Shown here piece after piece: positions 1 to 9,597 of a stretch of DNA of 64,000 nt; positions within the stretch are counted from its first letter, which is position 1, and every line of letters starts with the position of its first letter. The stretch spans positions 1,170,577 to 1,234,576 of the forward strand of contig NZ_JABEKV010000001.1 in the NCBI RefSeq assembly GCF_013283645.1. The letters are read 5' to 3'. A program made the translations under genes and the position numbers. The notes under the pieces were generated by a model. The model worked only from the letters and a program-made list of their open reading frames with translations. It made no database searches and was not told the origin of the DNA. This DNA comes from Sinorhizobium psoraleae. Its GTDB lineage: Bacteria > Pseudomonadota > Alphaproteobacteria > Rhizobiales > Rhizobiaceae.

Positions 1-706
1 CGAAGCTGTCCTCCACGGCACGGCGCAACAACGTGCCCGGCGGCTGGAAAACCCAGTCGTAGCCCGGCAAGTCGTCGGCATTGGCGGATGGCTTGTCGAG
101 CAGGGGATGGCCCTCGCGAACGATAAGGCAGACTTCCTCGAAGCCGATCTCAACCAGATTGAAGAGACGCGGATTGAGATCGTCCGGGATGCGGCCGACG
201 ACGAAGTCGTGGCGTGCCGCCAGGAGCTCGCGTGTCAGCACATTGCTGTTATCGATCTGCACATTGATCTCGATGCCGGGATAGGCGGTCGAGACCTGGC
301 GGATGGCTGGTACGGCTAGATTGAGGGCGGGGCCGGTCACCGAGCCCAGCGATACCGAACCGCCGCTGCCGGTCTTCAATTCATTGATCTCGCGGGCGGC
401 CTCGCGCAGTTCGAGAAAGATCGTGCGTGCCCGCCGTGCAAGCGCCTCGCCATAACGGGTCAGTTCGACGCCGCGCGCGACGCGTTCGCAGATCGGCGCC
501 TTCATGATTGCTTCGATCTCGGCCAGCATGCGCGATGCCGCCGGTTGCGAAATGCCGAGCGAATCCGCTGCCGTGCTGATGCGACGGTGATCTTCGATCG
601 CCAGGATGAGTCTCAGATGATTGATCTTCAGCCCGGACCGCAACAGGCCGGTATCGAGGAGCTCGTCCGCCATGCCGATGGCGTTCGCCCTGCTGTCCAC
701 TGTCAC
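1..706 (-). CDS. gbpR: LysR-family regulator GbpR, partial (C-terminus beyond window)
   Basis: The minus-strand frame encodes a LysR-type regulator whose C-terminal part lies outside the window. Near the N-terminus it has the winged-helix segment (INHLRLILAIEDHRRIS, then AADSLGISQPAASRMLAEIE), followed by the start of the inducer-binding domain. It is transcribed divergently from chvE, the arrangement known for gbpR in Agrobacterium, where the protein controls chvE in response to galactose and arabinose. The start is uncertain: GTG at 706 and a second GTG shortly after it are in frame, and ATG at 673 is the first methionine that keeps the whole helix-turn-helix. The ATG at 725 is in a different frame. 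Family call is firm; the specific name rests on the neighbourhood. Confidence 0.85.
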   Translation of the reverse strand, partial: MTVDSRANAIGMADELLDTGLLRSGLKINHLRLILAIEDHRRISTAADSLGISQPAASRMLAEIEAIMKAPICERVARGVELTRYGEALARRARTIFLELREAAREINELKTGSGGSVSLGSVTGPALNLAVPAIRQVSTAYPGIEINVQIDNSNVLTRELLAARHDFVVGRIPDDLNPRLFNLVEIGFEEVCLIVREGHPLLDKPSANADDLPGYDWVFQPPGTLLRRAVEDSF

Positions 707-762
707 GACACGGTTCCGTTTTCATAAAGTTTCAATAATCACACTCTTTTTGCGTGGTATAC

Positions 763-792
763 CAATTATGATATGCATGCAAATCGATATTG
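763..792. promoter_or_regulatory. Imperfect 30-bp dyad in the gbpR-chvE intergenic region, candidate GbpR operator
   Basis: The dyad is centred on GCATGC (775-780), with flanking GAT/ATC and outer CAAT (763-766) and ATTG (789-792) arms. It sits between the divergent gbpR and chvE genes, where a LysR regulator would bind. A TTGACA hexamer follows at 796-801, but no convincing -10 is visible at standard spacing. The rest of 707-973 is AT-richer leader DNA ending in a GGGAGAG ribosome site ahead of chvE. The operator role is inferred. Confidence 0.45.
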
Positions 793-973
793 TATTTGAC
801 AGTTATGTCGATTGATTCCAGTTTCCCTTCGATGCGCCAGTGCATGCGGGAGTATGTGGGGCCGGGAGGGCTTTCCTTCACCTTGAACCACCGCCGGGGA
901 CCAGCTCTCCGCGCCGGTGGATCGCTGCGCATAAGACGGGGCCTGCCGGCTTCAACACTTAGGGAGAGATCTG

Positions 974-2041
974 ATGAAATTGATTACTTCGCTTCTCGCA
1001 GCCGCGGCGATTTCCGTCGCGTCCTTCGCTGCGCCGGTTTTCGCGCAGGACAAGGGGACGGTCGGCATCTCCATGCCGACCAAGACGTCGACGCGCTGGA
1101 TCTCCGATGGCGAGACCATGGAGAAGCTTTTCAAGGAAGCCGGCTACACGCCGGACCTGCAGTTCGCCGATGACGATATTCCGAACCAGCTCGCCCAGAT
1201 CGAGAACATGGTCACCAAGGGCGCCAAGGTCCTCGTGATCGGCGCCATCGACGGCACGACGCTCTCCGACATCCTGCAGAAAGCAGCCGACGCCGGCGTC
1301 AAGGTCATCGCTTACGACCGTCTGATCCGCGACTCGGGCAATGTCGATTATTACGCGACCTTCGACAACTTCCAGGTCGGCGTGCTCCAGGCGACGTCGC
1401 TCGTTGAAGGCCTGAAGCTCGACGGCGCCACCGAGCCGAAGAACATCGAACTTTTCGGCGGTTCGCCGGACGACAACAACGCCTTCTTCTTCTATGACGG
1501 CGCGATGTCGGTTCTGCAGCCGCTGATCGACAGCGGCAAGATTGTCGTGAAGTCCGGACAGGTGGGTATGGATCAGGTCGGCACCCTGCGTTGGGACGGT
1601 GCCGTTGCTCAGGCCCGCATGGAAAACCTGCTGTCGTCCACCTACACCGATGCCAAGGTCGATGGCGTTCTCTCGCCCTATGATGGCCTCTCCATCGGCA
1701 TCATTTCGGCTCTGAAGGGCGTCGGCTATGGCTCCGGCGACATGCCGATGCCGATCGTCACCGGTCAGGATGCGGAACTGCCGTCGGTCAAGTCGATCCT
1801 TGCCGGTGAACAGTATTCGACCGTCTTCAAGGACACCCGCGAACTCGCCAAGGTCACGGTCAACATGGTCAACGCGATCATGGATGGCAAGGAGCCGGAA
1901 GTGAACGATACCAAGACCTATGAAAACGGTGTCAAGGTCGTTCCGTCCTACCTCTTGAAGCCTGTTTCGGTGAACAAGTCCAACGCCAAGGAAGTCCTTG
2001 TCGGCTCGGGCTATTACACCGAAGACCAGATCAACAACTGA
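974..2041 (+). CDS. chvE: Sugar-binding periplasmic protein ChvE
   Basis: This 355-residue protein starts with a cleavable signal peptide (cleavage expected near APVFAQ, residues 20-25) and continues as a type I periplasmic sugar-binding protein ([66 protein letters not shown]). It matches ChvE of Agrobacterium and Rhizobium, which binds galactose, glucose, arabinose and related aldoses. ChvE delivers them to the GguAB transporter and, in Agrobacterium, to the VirA sensor. A GGGAGAG ribosome site precedes the ATG. gguA and gguB follow, separated by a strong hairpin terminator that probably limits their expression relative to chvE. Confidence 0.95.
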   Translation: MKLITSLLAAAAISVASFAAPVFAQDKGTVGISMPTKTSTRWISDGETMEKLFKEAGYTPDLQFADDDIPNQLAQIENMVTKGAKVLVIGAIDGTTLSDILQKAADAGVKVIAYDRLIRDSGNVDYYATFDNFQVGVLQATSLVEGLKLDGATEPKNIELFGGSPDDNNAFFFYDGAMSVLQPLIDSGKIVVKSGQVGMDQVGTLRWDGAVAQARMENLLSSTYTDAKVDGVLSPYDGLSIGIISALKGVGYGSGDMPMPIVTGQDAELPSVKSILAGEQYSTVFKDTRELAKVTVNMVNAIMDGKEPEVNDTKTYENGVKVVPSYLLKPVSVNKSNAKEVLVGSGYYTEDQINN

Positions 2042-2057
2042 TCCCGTCGAACATGGA

Positions 2058-2085
2058 GGGTCCGCGATCCGTTGCGGACCCTTTT
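2058..2085 (+). terminator. Intrinsic terminator/attenuator between chvE and gguA
   Basis: A perfect 8-bp stem, GGGTCCGC (2058-2065) with GCGGACCC (2074-2081), is followed by TTTT. It begins 16 bases after the chvE stop codon and precedes gguA on the same strand. Partial read-through would give excess binding protein over transporter, a common arrangement in ABC operons. Confidence 0.8.
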
Positions 2086-2138
2086 ATCTGGGCGAGGGAG
2101 TATGTAATCTCTCGCAGACTGCCGCTGGAATGCTGAAC

Positions 2139-3674
2139 ATGGACAATATCATTCTCGAAATGCGGGGTATCACCAAGACGTTTCCGGGCGTCAAGGCGCT
2201 GGACAATGTCAGCTTCAAGGTCCGCGAAGGTGAAATTCACGCCCTCGTCGGAGAAAACGGTGCCGGCAAGTCGACCTTGATGAAGGTGCTGAGCGGCGTC
2301 TATCCCGCCGGAACCTACGAGGGTGACATCCACTATGACGGCGAGGTGCGCCGCTTCAGCACGATCTCGGACAGCGAGCACCTCGGCATCATCATCATCC
2401 ATCAGGAACTGGCGCTCGTCCCGCTGTTGTCGATCGCCGAAAACATCTTTCTCGGCAACGAGATCGCCAGCAAAGGCGTGATCCAGTGGCCGCAGACCTT
2501 CGCCCGCACGCAGGAACTCTTGAAAAAGGTGGGCCTGAACGAGTCGCCGGCGACGCTCATCACCGACATCGGCGTCGGCAAGCAGCAACTGGTTGAGATC
2601 GCCAAGGCGCTTTCCAAAAAGGTTCGGCTGCTGATCCTCGACGAACCGACAGCCTCGCTCAACGAGAACGATTCCGACGCGCTTCTGAAGCTGCTCATGG
2701 AATTTCGCAAGCAGGGCATGACCTCGATCATCATCTCGCACAAGCTGAACGAAATTAAGAAGGTCGCGGACCAGATCACCATCCTGCGTGACGGCGGCAC
2801 GGTGGAAACGCTCGACTGTCACAAGGAAGACATCAGCGAGGACCGGATCATCAAGGGCATGGTCGGTCGCGCCATGGAAGATCGCTATCCGCCGCGCGAG
2901 CCGACGATTGGCGACACGCTGCTCGAGGTCAAGAACTGGAACGTCTACCACCAACATCACCGCGACCGGCAGTTCCTGCACGATGTCAGCTTCAACGTCC
3001 GCGCCGGCGAGGTCGTCGGCATCGCCGGGCTGATGGGCGCCGGCCGCACCGAAACGGTGATGAGCATCTTCGGCAAATCGTGGGGCCACAAGATCACCGG
3101 CGAGGTGAGCATGCGCGGCAACCCGGTGGACGTGAGCACGATTCCGCGCGCTATCAAGGCGGGCCTTGCCTATGTCACCGAAGACCGCAAGCAACTCGGT
3201 CTCGTGCTGATCAACAACATCAAGGATAACACGACGCTTGCCAACCTGAGCGCGGTCGCGTCGAGCGGCGTCATCGATGAGCGCAAAGAGCGAAAGGTCG
3301 CTGCAGACTATCGCGCGAAGCTCCGGATCCGCTCGCATTCGATCTATCAGGAGACGGTCAACCTGTCGGGCGGCAACCAGCAGAAGGTGGTGCTTTCCAA
3401 GTGGCTGTTCACCAACCCCGAAGTTCTCATACTCGATGAGCCGACACGCGGTATCGACATCGGCGCCAAGTATGAAATCTACACAATTATCAACCAACTC
3501 GCGGCCGAGGGCAAAGGCATCCTGATGATCTCGTCGGAGATGCCGGAACTGCTCGGAACCTGCGATCGCATCTATGTCATGAACGAAGGGCGCATCGTGG
3601 CAGAGCTTTCCAAGGAAGAAGCAAGCCAGGAATCCATCATGCGCGCCATCATGCGTTCAGGGGAGAAACACTAA
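2139..3674 (+). CDS. gguA: Sugar ABC transporter ATP-binding protein GguA
   Basis: A duplicated ABC ATPase of about 511 residues, typical for CUT2-class sugar importers. Domain 1 has Walker A (GENGAGKST) and Walker B ([10 protein letters not shown]). Domain 2 has a degenerate Walker A-like loop (GLMGAGRTE), the signature LSGGNQQKV and Walker B ([12 protein letters not shown]). The start is set at ATG 2139, nine bases after another in-frame ATG at 2130; GGAA just upstream fits 2139 and the length matches GguA. The frame stays open upstream into chvE, but that part is not the gene. Its stop overlaps the gguB start by one base (TAATG), indicating translational coupling. It energises import of ChvE ligands. 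Confidence 0.93.
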   Translation: MDNIILEMRGITKTFPGVKALDNVSFKVREGEIHALVGENGAGKSTLMKVLSGVYPAGTYEGDIHYDGEVRRFSTISDSEHLGIIIIHQELALVPLLSIAENIFLGNEIASKGVIQWPQTFARTQELLKKVGLNESPATLITDIGVGKQQLVEIAKALSKKVRLLILDEPTASLNENDSDALLKLLMEFRKQGMTSIIISHKLNEIKKVADQITILRDGGTVETLDCHKEDISEDRIIKGMVGRAMEDRYPPREPTIGDTLLEVKNWNVYHQHHRDRQFLHDVSFNVRAGEVVGIAGLMGAGRTETVMSIFGKSWGHKITGEVSMRGNPVDVSTIPRAIKAGLAYVTEDRKQLGLVLINNIKDNTTLANLSAVASSGVIDERKERKVAADYRAKLRIRSHSIYQETVNLSGGNQQKVVLSKWLFTNPEVLILDEPTRGIDIGAKYEIYTIINQLAAEGKGILMISSEMPELLGTCDRIYVMNEGRIVAELSKEEASQESIMRAIMRSGEKH

Positions 3675-4888
3675 TGGTCGCCGATACGAGCACCCACACC
3701 ACCAAACCGTCGATCGGGGACTATCTCAGGAACAACATCCGCGAATACGGCCTCCTGGTCGCACTCGTGATCATCATGTTGTTCTTCCAGTTCGTGACCG
3801 ACGGCGTTCTCTTCAGGCCTGTCAACATCACGAACCTGGTACTGCAGAACTCGTTTATCGTCATCATGGCGCTGGGCATGCTGCTGATCATCGTCGCCGG
3901 CCATATCGACCTTTCCGTCGGCTCGATCGTGGCCTTCATCGGCGCGATCTCGGCGATCATGCTGGTCAAATGGCAGGTGCATTTCGCGATCGTGGTGCCC
4001 GCCTGTCTGATCCTCGGCGGCATCATGGGGGCCGCGCAGGGCTACTGGGTCGCGTACCAGAAGATTCCATCGTTCATCGTCACGCTTGCGGGCATGCTGG
4101 TTTTCCGCGGTCTCACCTATGTCGTGCTCGGCGGACGCCCGATCGGGCCGTTCCCGAAGGAGTTCCAGCTGCTTTCGACGGGCTTCATTCCGGACTTCCT
4201 GTCGCTTTCGGATCCGGCGACCAGCCTCATCAAGAACTATGTGGCGCTGATTGCGGTCATGGCGCTGGTGGCCTATGCCATCTATGCCGGCTTCCGCAAT
4301 CGCCGGATCAACGAGCAGCACGGAACCGAGAACGAGCCCTTCGTCTTCTTCGCGATCCAGATGGCGGTCATCGGCGTCGTGGCCCTGTTCCTCGGCTTCC
4401 AGCTCTCAACCTATCGCGGCCTGCCGAACGTTCTCATCGTCATGGGCGTGCTGATCGCCTTGTACACGTTCATCACGACGCGTTCGACGATCGGCCGCCG
4501 GATCTATGCCATGGGCGGCAACGAGAAGGCGGCCAAGCTCTCCGGCATCAACACCGAACGGCTGACCTTCTATGCTTTCGTGAACATGGGCGCGCTCGCT
4601 GCCCTTGCCGGCATGATCATCACGGCGCGGCTGAACTCGGCGACCCCGAAGGCCGGCGTCGGCTTCGAACTCGACGTGATCGCTGCCTGCTTCATCGGCG
4701 GGGCATCGGCATCGGGTGGCGTGGGCAAGATCACCGGTGCGGTGATCGGCGCCTTCATCATGGGTGTGATGAACAACGGCATGTCGATCATGGGCATCGG
4801 CATCGACTACCAGCAGTTGATCAAGGGCCTCGTGCTGCTCGCAGCCGTGTTCTTCGACGTCTACAACAAGAACAAAGGCAAGGGCTGA
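3674..4888 (+). CDS. gguB: Sugar ABC transporter permease GguB
   Basis: A 404-residue polytopic membrane protein of the CUT2 (BPD_transp_2) permease family, with about ten hydrophobic segments. The family loop is seen near YAMGGNEKAAKLSGINTERL, and the glycine-rich C-terminal segment CFIGGASASGGVGKITGAVIGA is typical of these permeases. It is coupled to gguA by a one-base overlap and should form the inner-membrane channel of the ChvE-GguAB system. An internal soluble loop (RNRRINEQHGTENEPF) interrupts the membrane segments, as expected for the long GguB/XylH-type permeases. Confidence 0.93.
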   Translation: MVADTSTHTTKPSIGDYLRNNIREYGLLVALVIIMLFFQFVTDGVLFRPVNITNLVLQNSFIVIMALGMLLIIVAGHIDLSVGSIVAFIGAISAIMLVKWQVHFAIVVPACLILGGIMGAAQGYWVAYQKIPSFIVTLAGMLVFRGLTYVVLGGRPIGPFPKEFQLLSTGFIPDFLSLSDPATSLIKNYVALIAVMALVAYAIYAGFRNRRINEQHGTENEPFVFFAIQMAVIGVVALFLGFQLSTYRGLPNVLIVMGVLIALYTFITTRSTIGRRIYAMGGNEKAAKLSGINTERLTFYAFVNMGALAALAGMIITARLNSATPKAGVGFELDVIAACFIGGASASGGVGKITGAVIGAFIMGVMNNGMSIMGIGIDYQQLIKGLVLLAAVFFDVYNKNKGKG

Positions 4889-4979
4889 CCGGGTCTCCGA
4901 TCAGCCTTCACCAGAAACAGAAACGGGCGGCTCAACGCCGCTAGGTTGGGTGGCGCGAGTCACCCTCGGACAGCGCATT

Positions 4980-5051
4980 GCCTGCGTCATGAATGGGTGC
5001 AGCAATTCAAAGTGTCACAGCGACCCTTGTGCTTCTGGCACGGCGCTGTAG
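4980..5051. repeat. Palindromic mosaic repeat (CAGCG/CGCTGTAG family), copy 1
   Basis: The core reads GCAGCAATTCAAAGTG, then CACAGCGACCCTTGTGC, a short spacer and GCACGGCGCTGTAG. It is one copy of a dispersed family also found at 37115-37217, 48577-48632, 58494-58589 and, inverted, at 60505-60604. The right-hand palindrome is well preserved; the left-hand one is degenerate here. It fills most of the gguB-gguC gap and resembles published rhizobial intergenic palindromic elements. Confidence 0.75.
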
Positions 5052-5072
5052 GTCGAGAGGAAGGACAGGAAC

Positions 5073-6068
5073 GTGCTAATTTCTCAGGTCAGGAAGGAAG
5101 ATGGATCGATCGCCGTCGCGGTTCGCTCGCCGGGTGAGATGGCTCGCGCCGTCAAGGGAGCGGAAAGCGTCTATGCGTTGGCAATGGAGGCGGCCAATGC
5201 CGGCAAGAGCCTCAAGGAGGTGCTCGACGCCCGCGGTTTGGGCGACGAGATCGATCTCGAGAAGGCCTATGCGGAAGGCCGGCTTCTTTCGCCGATTACA
5301 CATCCCGATCCGGCGCATCTTCATCTGACCGGCACGGGCTTGACCCATCTCGGATCGGCCGCGACCCGCGACGCCATGCACAAGAAGACGACCGAGGCGG
5401 CGGAAGAGACGCTGACCGATTCGATGAAGATGTTCCGCATGGGTATCGAGGGCGGCAAACCGAAGCCTGGTGAAACGGGCATTCAACCGGAATGGTTCTA
5501 CAAGGGCAACGGCACCTCGGCCGTTGCGCCCGGTCACGCCCTGGTTTCCCCGGCCTTTGCCGAAGATGGCGGCGAGGAGCCGGAAATGGCCGGCATCTAC
5601 GTCATTTCCGACAAGGGTATGCCTTACCGTATCGGCTTTGCCGTCGCCAACGAGTTTTCCGACCACAAGACAGAGCGGGTCAACTATCTCTGGCTCGCCC
5701 ATTCGAAGCTGCGCCAAGCGAGCTTCGGGCCGGAAATTCGCATCGGTATGGCGCCGGAGGATATCCGGGGCACGTCCCGCATCCTGCGGGGCGGCAAGGT
5801 CCTTTGGGAGAAGCCGTTCCTTTCGGGCGAGGCGAACATGTCGCACAGCTTCGCAAACCTCGAGCATCATCATTTCAAGTACGAGCTCTTCCGCGTGCCG
5901 GGCGATGTCCATGTGCATATGTTCGGAACGGCGACGCTTTCCTTCGGCGACGGTATCCGCACGGAGGAGGGGGATATTTTCGAGATCGAGGCCGCCGGTT
6001 TCGGCCTGGCGCTCCGCAATCCGCTGGCGATCGCCGGCGATAAAGAGATCACCATACATCAGCTCTGA
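5073..6068 (+). CDS. gguC: GguC family protein (AraD1-type)
   Basis: A 331-residue protein matching the GguC/AraD1 family found downstream of chvE-gguAB in Agrobacterium and rhizobia. Recognisable parts are HLHLTGTGLTHLGSA, EWFYKGNGT, the central AVANEFSDH and HHHFKYELFRVPG. The fold is thought to resemble fumarylacetoacetate hydrolases. I know of no firm biochemical assignment, but its position before a ketoglutarate-semialdehyde-type dehydrogenase and a sugar-acid dehydratase suggests a step in pentose-acid breakdown. The start is GTG with an AGGAAGGACAGGA ribosome site; the nearest upstream structure is a repeat, not coding. Confidence 0.85.
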   Translation: MLISQVRKEDGSIAVAVRSPGEMARAVKGAESVYALAMEAANAGKSLKEVLDARGLGDEIDLEKAYAEGRLLSPITHPDPAHLHLTGTGLTHLGSAATRDAMHKKTTEAAEETLTDSMKMFRMGIEGGKPKPGETGIQPEWFYKGNGTSAVAPGHALVSPAFAEDGGEEPEMAGIYVISDKGMPYRIGFAVANEFSDHKTERVNYLWLAHSKLRQASFGPEIRIGMAPEDIRGTSRILRGGKVLWEKPFLSGEANMSHSFANLEHHHFKYELFRVPGDVHVHMFGTATLSFGDGIRTEEGDIFEIEAAGFGLALRNPLAIAGDKEITIHQL

Positions 6069-6140
6069 TATATCTGATATAGGAGCCCGAGACCGCGACG
6101 GGCGGTCGAACGCGACAGAAGACAAGGAGGCTTAAGGCCC

Positions 6141-7574
6141 ATGACACTTCACCAGAACCTGATTGCCGGCGAATGGGTCGGCACGGACGGCGTTGCCAAT
6201 ATCAATCCGTCGAACACCAACGACGTTATCGGCGATTACGCCCGGGCGAGCGCCGACGACGCGAAGGCCGCGATCGCTGCGGCGAAGGCAGCGTTCCCGG
6301 CCTGGTCGCGCTCCGGCATCCTCGAGCGCCACGCGATCCTGAAGAAGACCGCCGATGAGATCCTGGCGCGCAAGGATGAGCTTGGCCGGTTGTTGTCGCG
6401 CGAAGAGGGCAAGACGCTTGCCGAGGGCATTGGCGAGACGGTGCGCGCCGGCCAGATCTTCGAATTCTTTGCCGGCGAGGCCTTGCGGCTTGCCGGCGAG
6501 GTACTGCCGTCGGTCAGGCCGAATATCGGCGTCGAGATCACCCGCGAGCCGGTCGGCGTCGTCGGCATCATCACCCCGTGGAACTTCCCGATCGCCATTC
6601 CCGCCTGGAAGGTCGCTCCGGCGCTCTGCTATGGCAACACGGTCGTGTTCAAGCCGGCAGAGCTGGTACCGGGCTGTTCGTGGGCGATCGTCGATATCCT
6701 CCACCGCGCGGGTCTGCCGAAGGGTGTGCTGAACCTCGTCATGGGCAAGGGCTCCGTCGTCGGGCAGGCGATGCTCGACAGCCCGGACGTTCAGGCGATC
6801 ACCTTCACCGGTTCGGTCGGCACCGGCAAACGCGTGGCAGCCGCCTCGGTCGAGCACAACCGCAAATTCCAGCTCGAAATGGGTGGCAAGAACCCGTTCG
6901 TCGTGCTCGACGATGCCGATCTTTCGGTCGCCGTCGAGGCCGCGGTCAATTCCGCCTTCTTTTCGACCGGCCAGCGCTGCACCGCCTCCTCGCGGATCAT
7001 CGTCACCGAGGGCATCCATGACCGGTTCGTCGCAGCCATGGGCGAGCGGATCAAGGGTCTCGTTGTCGACGACGCGCTAAAGGCCGGCACCCATATCGGC
7101 CCCGTGGTCGATCAGAGCCAGCTCAACCAGGACACCGACTATATCGCCATCGGCAAAAAGGAGGGCGCCAAGCTCGCCTTCGGCGGTGAGCTGATCTCGC
7201 GCGACACGCCCGGCTTCTATCTGCAGCCGGCGCTGTTCACCGAAGCTACGAATGAGATGCGGATCTCTCGCGAAGAAATCTTCGGGCCGGTAGCGGCGGT
7301 GATCCGGGTGAAGGACTACGATGAGGCGCTCAGCGTCGCCAACGACACGCCGTTCGGGCTCTCCTCCGGCATCGCCACCACCAGCCTCAAGCATGCGACG
7401 CATTTCAAGCGCAATGCCGAGGCCGGCATGGTGATGGTCAACCTGCCGACGGCGGGCGTCGATTTCCACGTGCCCTTCGGCGGCCGCAAGGGCTCGTCCT
7501 ACGGTTCGCGCGAGCAGGGCAAATACGCCGCTGAATTCTACACAACAGTCAAGACAGCCTACACGCTGGCTTGA
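6141..7574 (+). CDS. NAD(P)+-dependent aldehyde dehydrogenase, probable 2,5-dioxopentanoate dehydrogenase
   Basis: A 477-residue aldehyde dehydrogenase. Visible motifs are PWNFPIAIPAWKVAPAL, the cofactor-loop region FTGSVGTGKR, the general base in LEMGGKNP and the catalytic cysteine in FFSTGQRCTASSR. The ending (VDFHVPFGGRKGSSYGSREQG) is typical of alpha-ketoglutaric semialdehyde dehydrogenases. With the adjacent IlvD/Edd dehydratase it would complete non-phosphorylative pentose degradation to 2-oxoglutarate. The start has a strong AAGGAGG site eight bases upstream. Substrate is inferred from context; succinate-semialdehyde activity cannot be excluded. Confidence 0.85.
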   Translation: MTLHQNLIAGEWVGTDGVANINPSNTNDVIGDYARASADDAKAAIAAAKAAFPAWSRSGILERHAILKKTADEILARKDELGRLLSREEGKTLAEGIGETVRAGQIFEFFAGEALRLAGEVLPSVRPNIGVEITREPVGVVGIITPWNFPIAIPAWKVAPALCYGNTVVFKPAELVPGCSWAIVDILHRAGLPKGVLNLVMGKGSVVGQAMLDSPDVQAITFTGSVGTGKRVAAASVEHNRKFQLEMGGKNPFVVLDDADLSVAVEAAVNSAFFSTGQRCTASSRIIVTEGIHDRFVAAMGERIKGLVVDDALKAGTHIGPVVDQSQLNQDTDYIAIGKKEGAKLAFGGELISRDTPGFYLQPALFTEATNEMRISREEIFGPVAAVIRVKDYDEALSVANDTPFGLSSGIATTSLKHATHFKRNAEAGMVMVNLPTAGVDFHVPFGGRKGSSYGSREQGKYAAEFYTTVKTAYTLA

Positions 7575-7580
7575 AGACTT

Positions 7581-7630
7581 AGAGCGGGATGCGGGCGGAA
7601 AACCGCGCACACTTTTCCTCATCCCGCTCT
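7581..7630. repeat. Inverted repeat AGAGCGGGAT...ATCCCGCTCT, copy 1
   Basis: AGAGCGGGAT at 7581-7590 pairs with ATCCCGCTCT at 7621-7630. Inside is a conserved GCGGAAAACCGCGCACACTTTTC segment containing its own small hairpin. A second copy lies at 37224-37270. It occupies the gap between the aldehyde dehydrogenase and the dehydratase and could act as an RNA hairpin in the transcript. Confidence 0.7.
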
Positions 7631-7679
7631 CAAGCCCACGTGATTTCGCCCGCTGACATGCGGGGTTAAAGAGGAAACG

Positions 7680-9425
7680 ATGAAGAAGAAAGCTGAGTGG
7701 CCGCGCAAACTCCGTTCGCAGGAATGGTTCGGCGGTACGGGCAAGAATGCCATCATGCATCGCTCCTGGATGAAGAACCAGGGGCTACCCGCCGATACCT
7801 TCGATGGCCGGCCGATCATCGGCATTTGTAACACCTGGTCCGAGCTCACGCCGTGCAACGCGCATCTGCGTGACCTTGCAGAGCGCGTAAAGCGCGGCGT
7901 CTATGAGGCAGGCGGCTTCCCGGTGGAATTTCCTGTCTTCTCGACGGGGGAAAGCACACTCAGGCCGACGGCGATGATGTTCCGCAACCTCGCGGCCATG
8001 GATGTCGAAGAAGCGATCCGCGGCAACCCGGTCGATGGCGTCGTGCTGCTCGGCGGCTGCGACAAGACCACGCCCAGCCTTCTGATGGGGGCGGCGAGCG
8101 TCGACATTCCGGCGATCGTCGTCTCCGGCGGACCGATGCTCAACGGCAAATGGCGTGGCAAGGATGTCGGCTCCGGTACCGCCGTCTGGCAGTTTTCCGA
8201 AATGGTCAAGTCCGGCGAGATGTCGCTTGAGGAGTTCATGGACGCCGAGCAGGGCATGGCCCGTTCGGCGGGAAGCTGCATGACCATGGGTACGGCCTCG
8301 ACCATGGCGTCGATGGCCGAAGCGCTCGGCATGACGCTCTCCGGCAACGCCGCCATCCCAGCAGTCGACGCGCGCCGTCGGGTAATTTCGCAGCTCACCG
8401 GCCGGCGCATCGTCGAGATGGTCAAGGAAGACCTGAGGCCTTCCGACATTCTGACGAAGCAGGCCTTCGAAAACGCCATCCGCGTCAATGGCGCGGTCGG
8501 CGGTTCGACCAATGCCGTGTTGCACCTGCTCGCCCTTGCCGGGCGCGTCGGCGTCGATCTTTCTCTCGATGATTGGGATCGGCTCGGCCGCGACGTGCCG
8601 ACGATCGTCAACCTCCAGCCGTCGGGCAAGTACCTGATGGAGGAGTTCTATTACGCCGGCGGCCTGCCGGTCGTCATCAAGGCCGTGGCCGAGATGGGGC
8701 TTCTGCACAATGACGCAATCACGGTCAGCGGCGACACCATCTGGAACGACGTCAAGGGCGTCGTCAACTACAACGAAGACGTGATCCTGCCGCGCGAAAA
8801 GGCGCTGACGAAGTCGGGCGGCATCGCGGTGCTGCGCGGCAACCTTGCCCCGAGGGGAGCGGTGCTGAAGCCCTCCGCCGCATCGCCGAACCTCATGCAG
8901 CACAAGGGCCGCGCGGTCGTCTTCGAAAGCATCGAGGACTATCACGCGCGCATCAACCGTGAAGATCTCGACATCGACGAGAACTGCATCATGGTGCTGA
9001 AATATTGCGGTCCAAAGGGATATCCCGGCATGGCCGAGGTCGGCAACATGGGCCTGCCGCCGAAGGTCTTGAAGAAGGGCATCACGGACATGATCCGTAT
9101 TTCCGATGCGCGCATGTCGGGAACGGCCTACGGCACGGTTATCCTTCACACGGCACCCGAAGCCGCGGAGGGGGGGCCGCTGGCGCTCGTCGAAAACGGC
9201 GACCTGATCGAAGTCGACATCCCGAACCGCACGCTTCACCTCGACGTTTCGGACGAGGAGCTTGCCCGCCGCCGCGCGGCCTGGGTCTCGCCGGTTCAGC
9301 CGCTGACTGGCGGTTACGGCGGGCTCTACATCAAGACCGTTATGCAGGCGGACACCGGTGCCGACCTCGACTTCCTCGTCGGCGCGCGCGGCGATCGCAT
9401 CCCGATGGACCGCGACAGCCATTGA
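7680..9425 (+). CDS. araD: IlvD/Edd family dehydratase, probable L-arabinonate dehydratase
   Basis: A 581-residue member of the IlvD/Edd Fe-S dehydratases. Three cysteine sites expected for the cluster are visible: CNTWSELTPCN near residue 44, GGCDKTTPS near 124 and GSCMTMGTAS near 198. Length and sequence resemble the rhizobial pentonate dehydratases (L-arabinonate/D-xylonate) more than IlvD itself. The neighbouring sugar importer, gguC and semialdehyde dehydrogenase support conversion of L-arabinonate to 2-keto-3-deoxy-L-arabinonate. A ribosome site (AAGAGGAAACG) precedes the ATG. Exact sugar acid is inferred; D-fuconate or D-xylonate are alternatives. Confidence 0.82.
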   Translation: MKKKAEWPRKLRSQEWFGGTGKNAIMHRSWMKNQGLPADTFDGRPIIGICNTWSELTPCNAHLRDLAERVKRGVYEAGGFPVEFPVFSTGESTLRPTAMMFRNLAAMDVEEAIRGNPVDGVVLLGGCDKTTPSLLMGAASVDIPAIVVSGGPMLNGKWRGKDVGSGTAVWQFSEMVKSGEMSLEEFMDAEQGMARSAGSCMTMGTASTMASMAEALGMTLSGNAAIPAVDARRRVISQLTGRRIVEMVKEDLRPSDILTKQAFENAIRVNGAVGGSTNAVLHLLALAGRVGVDLSLDDWDRLGRDVPTIVNLQPSGKYLMEEFYYAGGLPVVIKAVAEMGLLHNDAITVSGDTIWNDVKGVVNYNEDVILPREKALTKSGGIAVLRGNLAPRGAVLKPSAASPNLMQHKGRAVVFESIEDYHARINREDLDIDENCIMVLKYCGPKGYPGMAEVGNMGLPPKVLKKGITDMIRISDARMSGTAYGTVILHTAPEAAEGGPLALVENGDLIEVDIPNRTLHLDVSDEELARRRAAWVSPVQPLTGGYGGLYIKTVMQADTGADLDFLVGARGDRIPMDRDSH

Positions 9426-9450
9426 TGGGCCTGCTGGCGCGTTCTGGTTT

Positions 9451-9563
9451 GCCCCTCACCCTAGCCCTCTCCCCGCAGGCGGGGAGAGGGGACTGGGAGG
9501 TTGCGACGAGTCTCCTTCGCCCCGCTTGCGGGGAGAAGGTGGCCGGCAGGCCGGATGAGGGGC
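9451..9563. repeat. Bipartite palindromic repeat (CCCTCTCCCCGC family), copy A
   Basis: It consists of GCCCCTCACCCTAGCCCTC and a CCCCGC..GCGGGG hairpin, then a second hairpin CCTTCGCCCCGCTTGCGGGG, ending in GGCCGGATGAGGGGC. The outer ends are complementary (GCCCCTCA / TGAGGGGC). Full copies in the opposite orientation occur at 32935-33048 and 35425-35575, with a fragment at 53601-53632. It resembles the RIME-type elements of rhizobia, though I could not check the name. It lies between the convergent araD-like gene and the transglutaminase gene. Confidence 0.8.
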
Positions 9564-9597
9564 AAACGCGGACGTCACACCCGCAATGCCTCGCCAG

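Noticed and set aside
2031-3497. Long open frame on the minus strand opposite gguA
   Set aside because: It mirrors the gguA coding frame and its translation is rich in Asp/Arg/Val/His without any family motif; the plus-strand ABC ATPase motifs are unambiguous.
7785-9422. 545-codon minus-strand frame opposite the IlvD/Edd dehydratase
   Set aside because: An antisense shadow caused by high GC codon use; no motifs, and the dehydratase is certain.
9451-9563. CRISPR-like or phage attachment repeat
   Set aside because: Copies are dispersed between unrelated genes, palindromic, and not arrayed with spacers.
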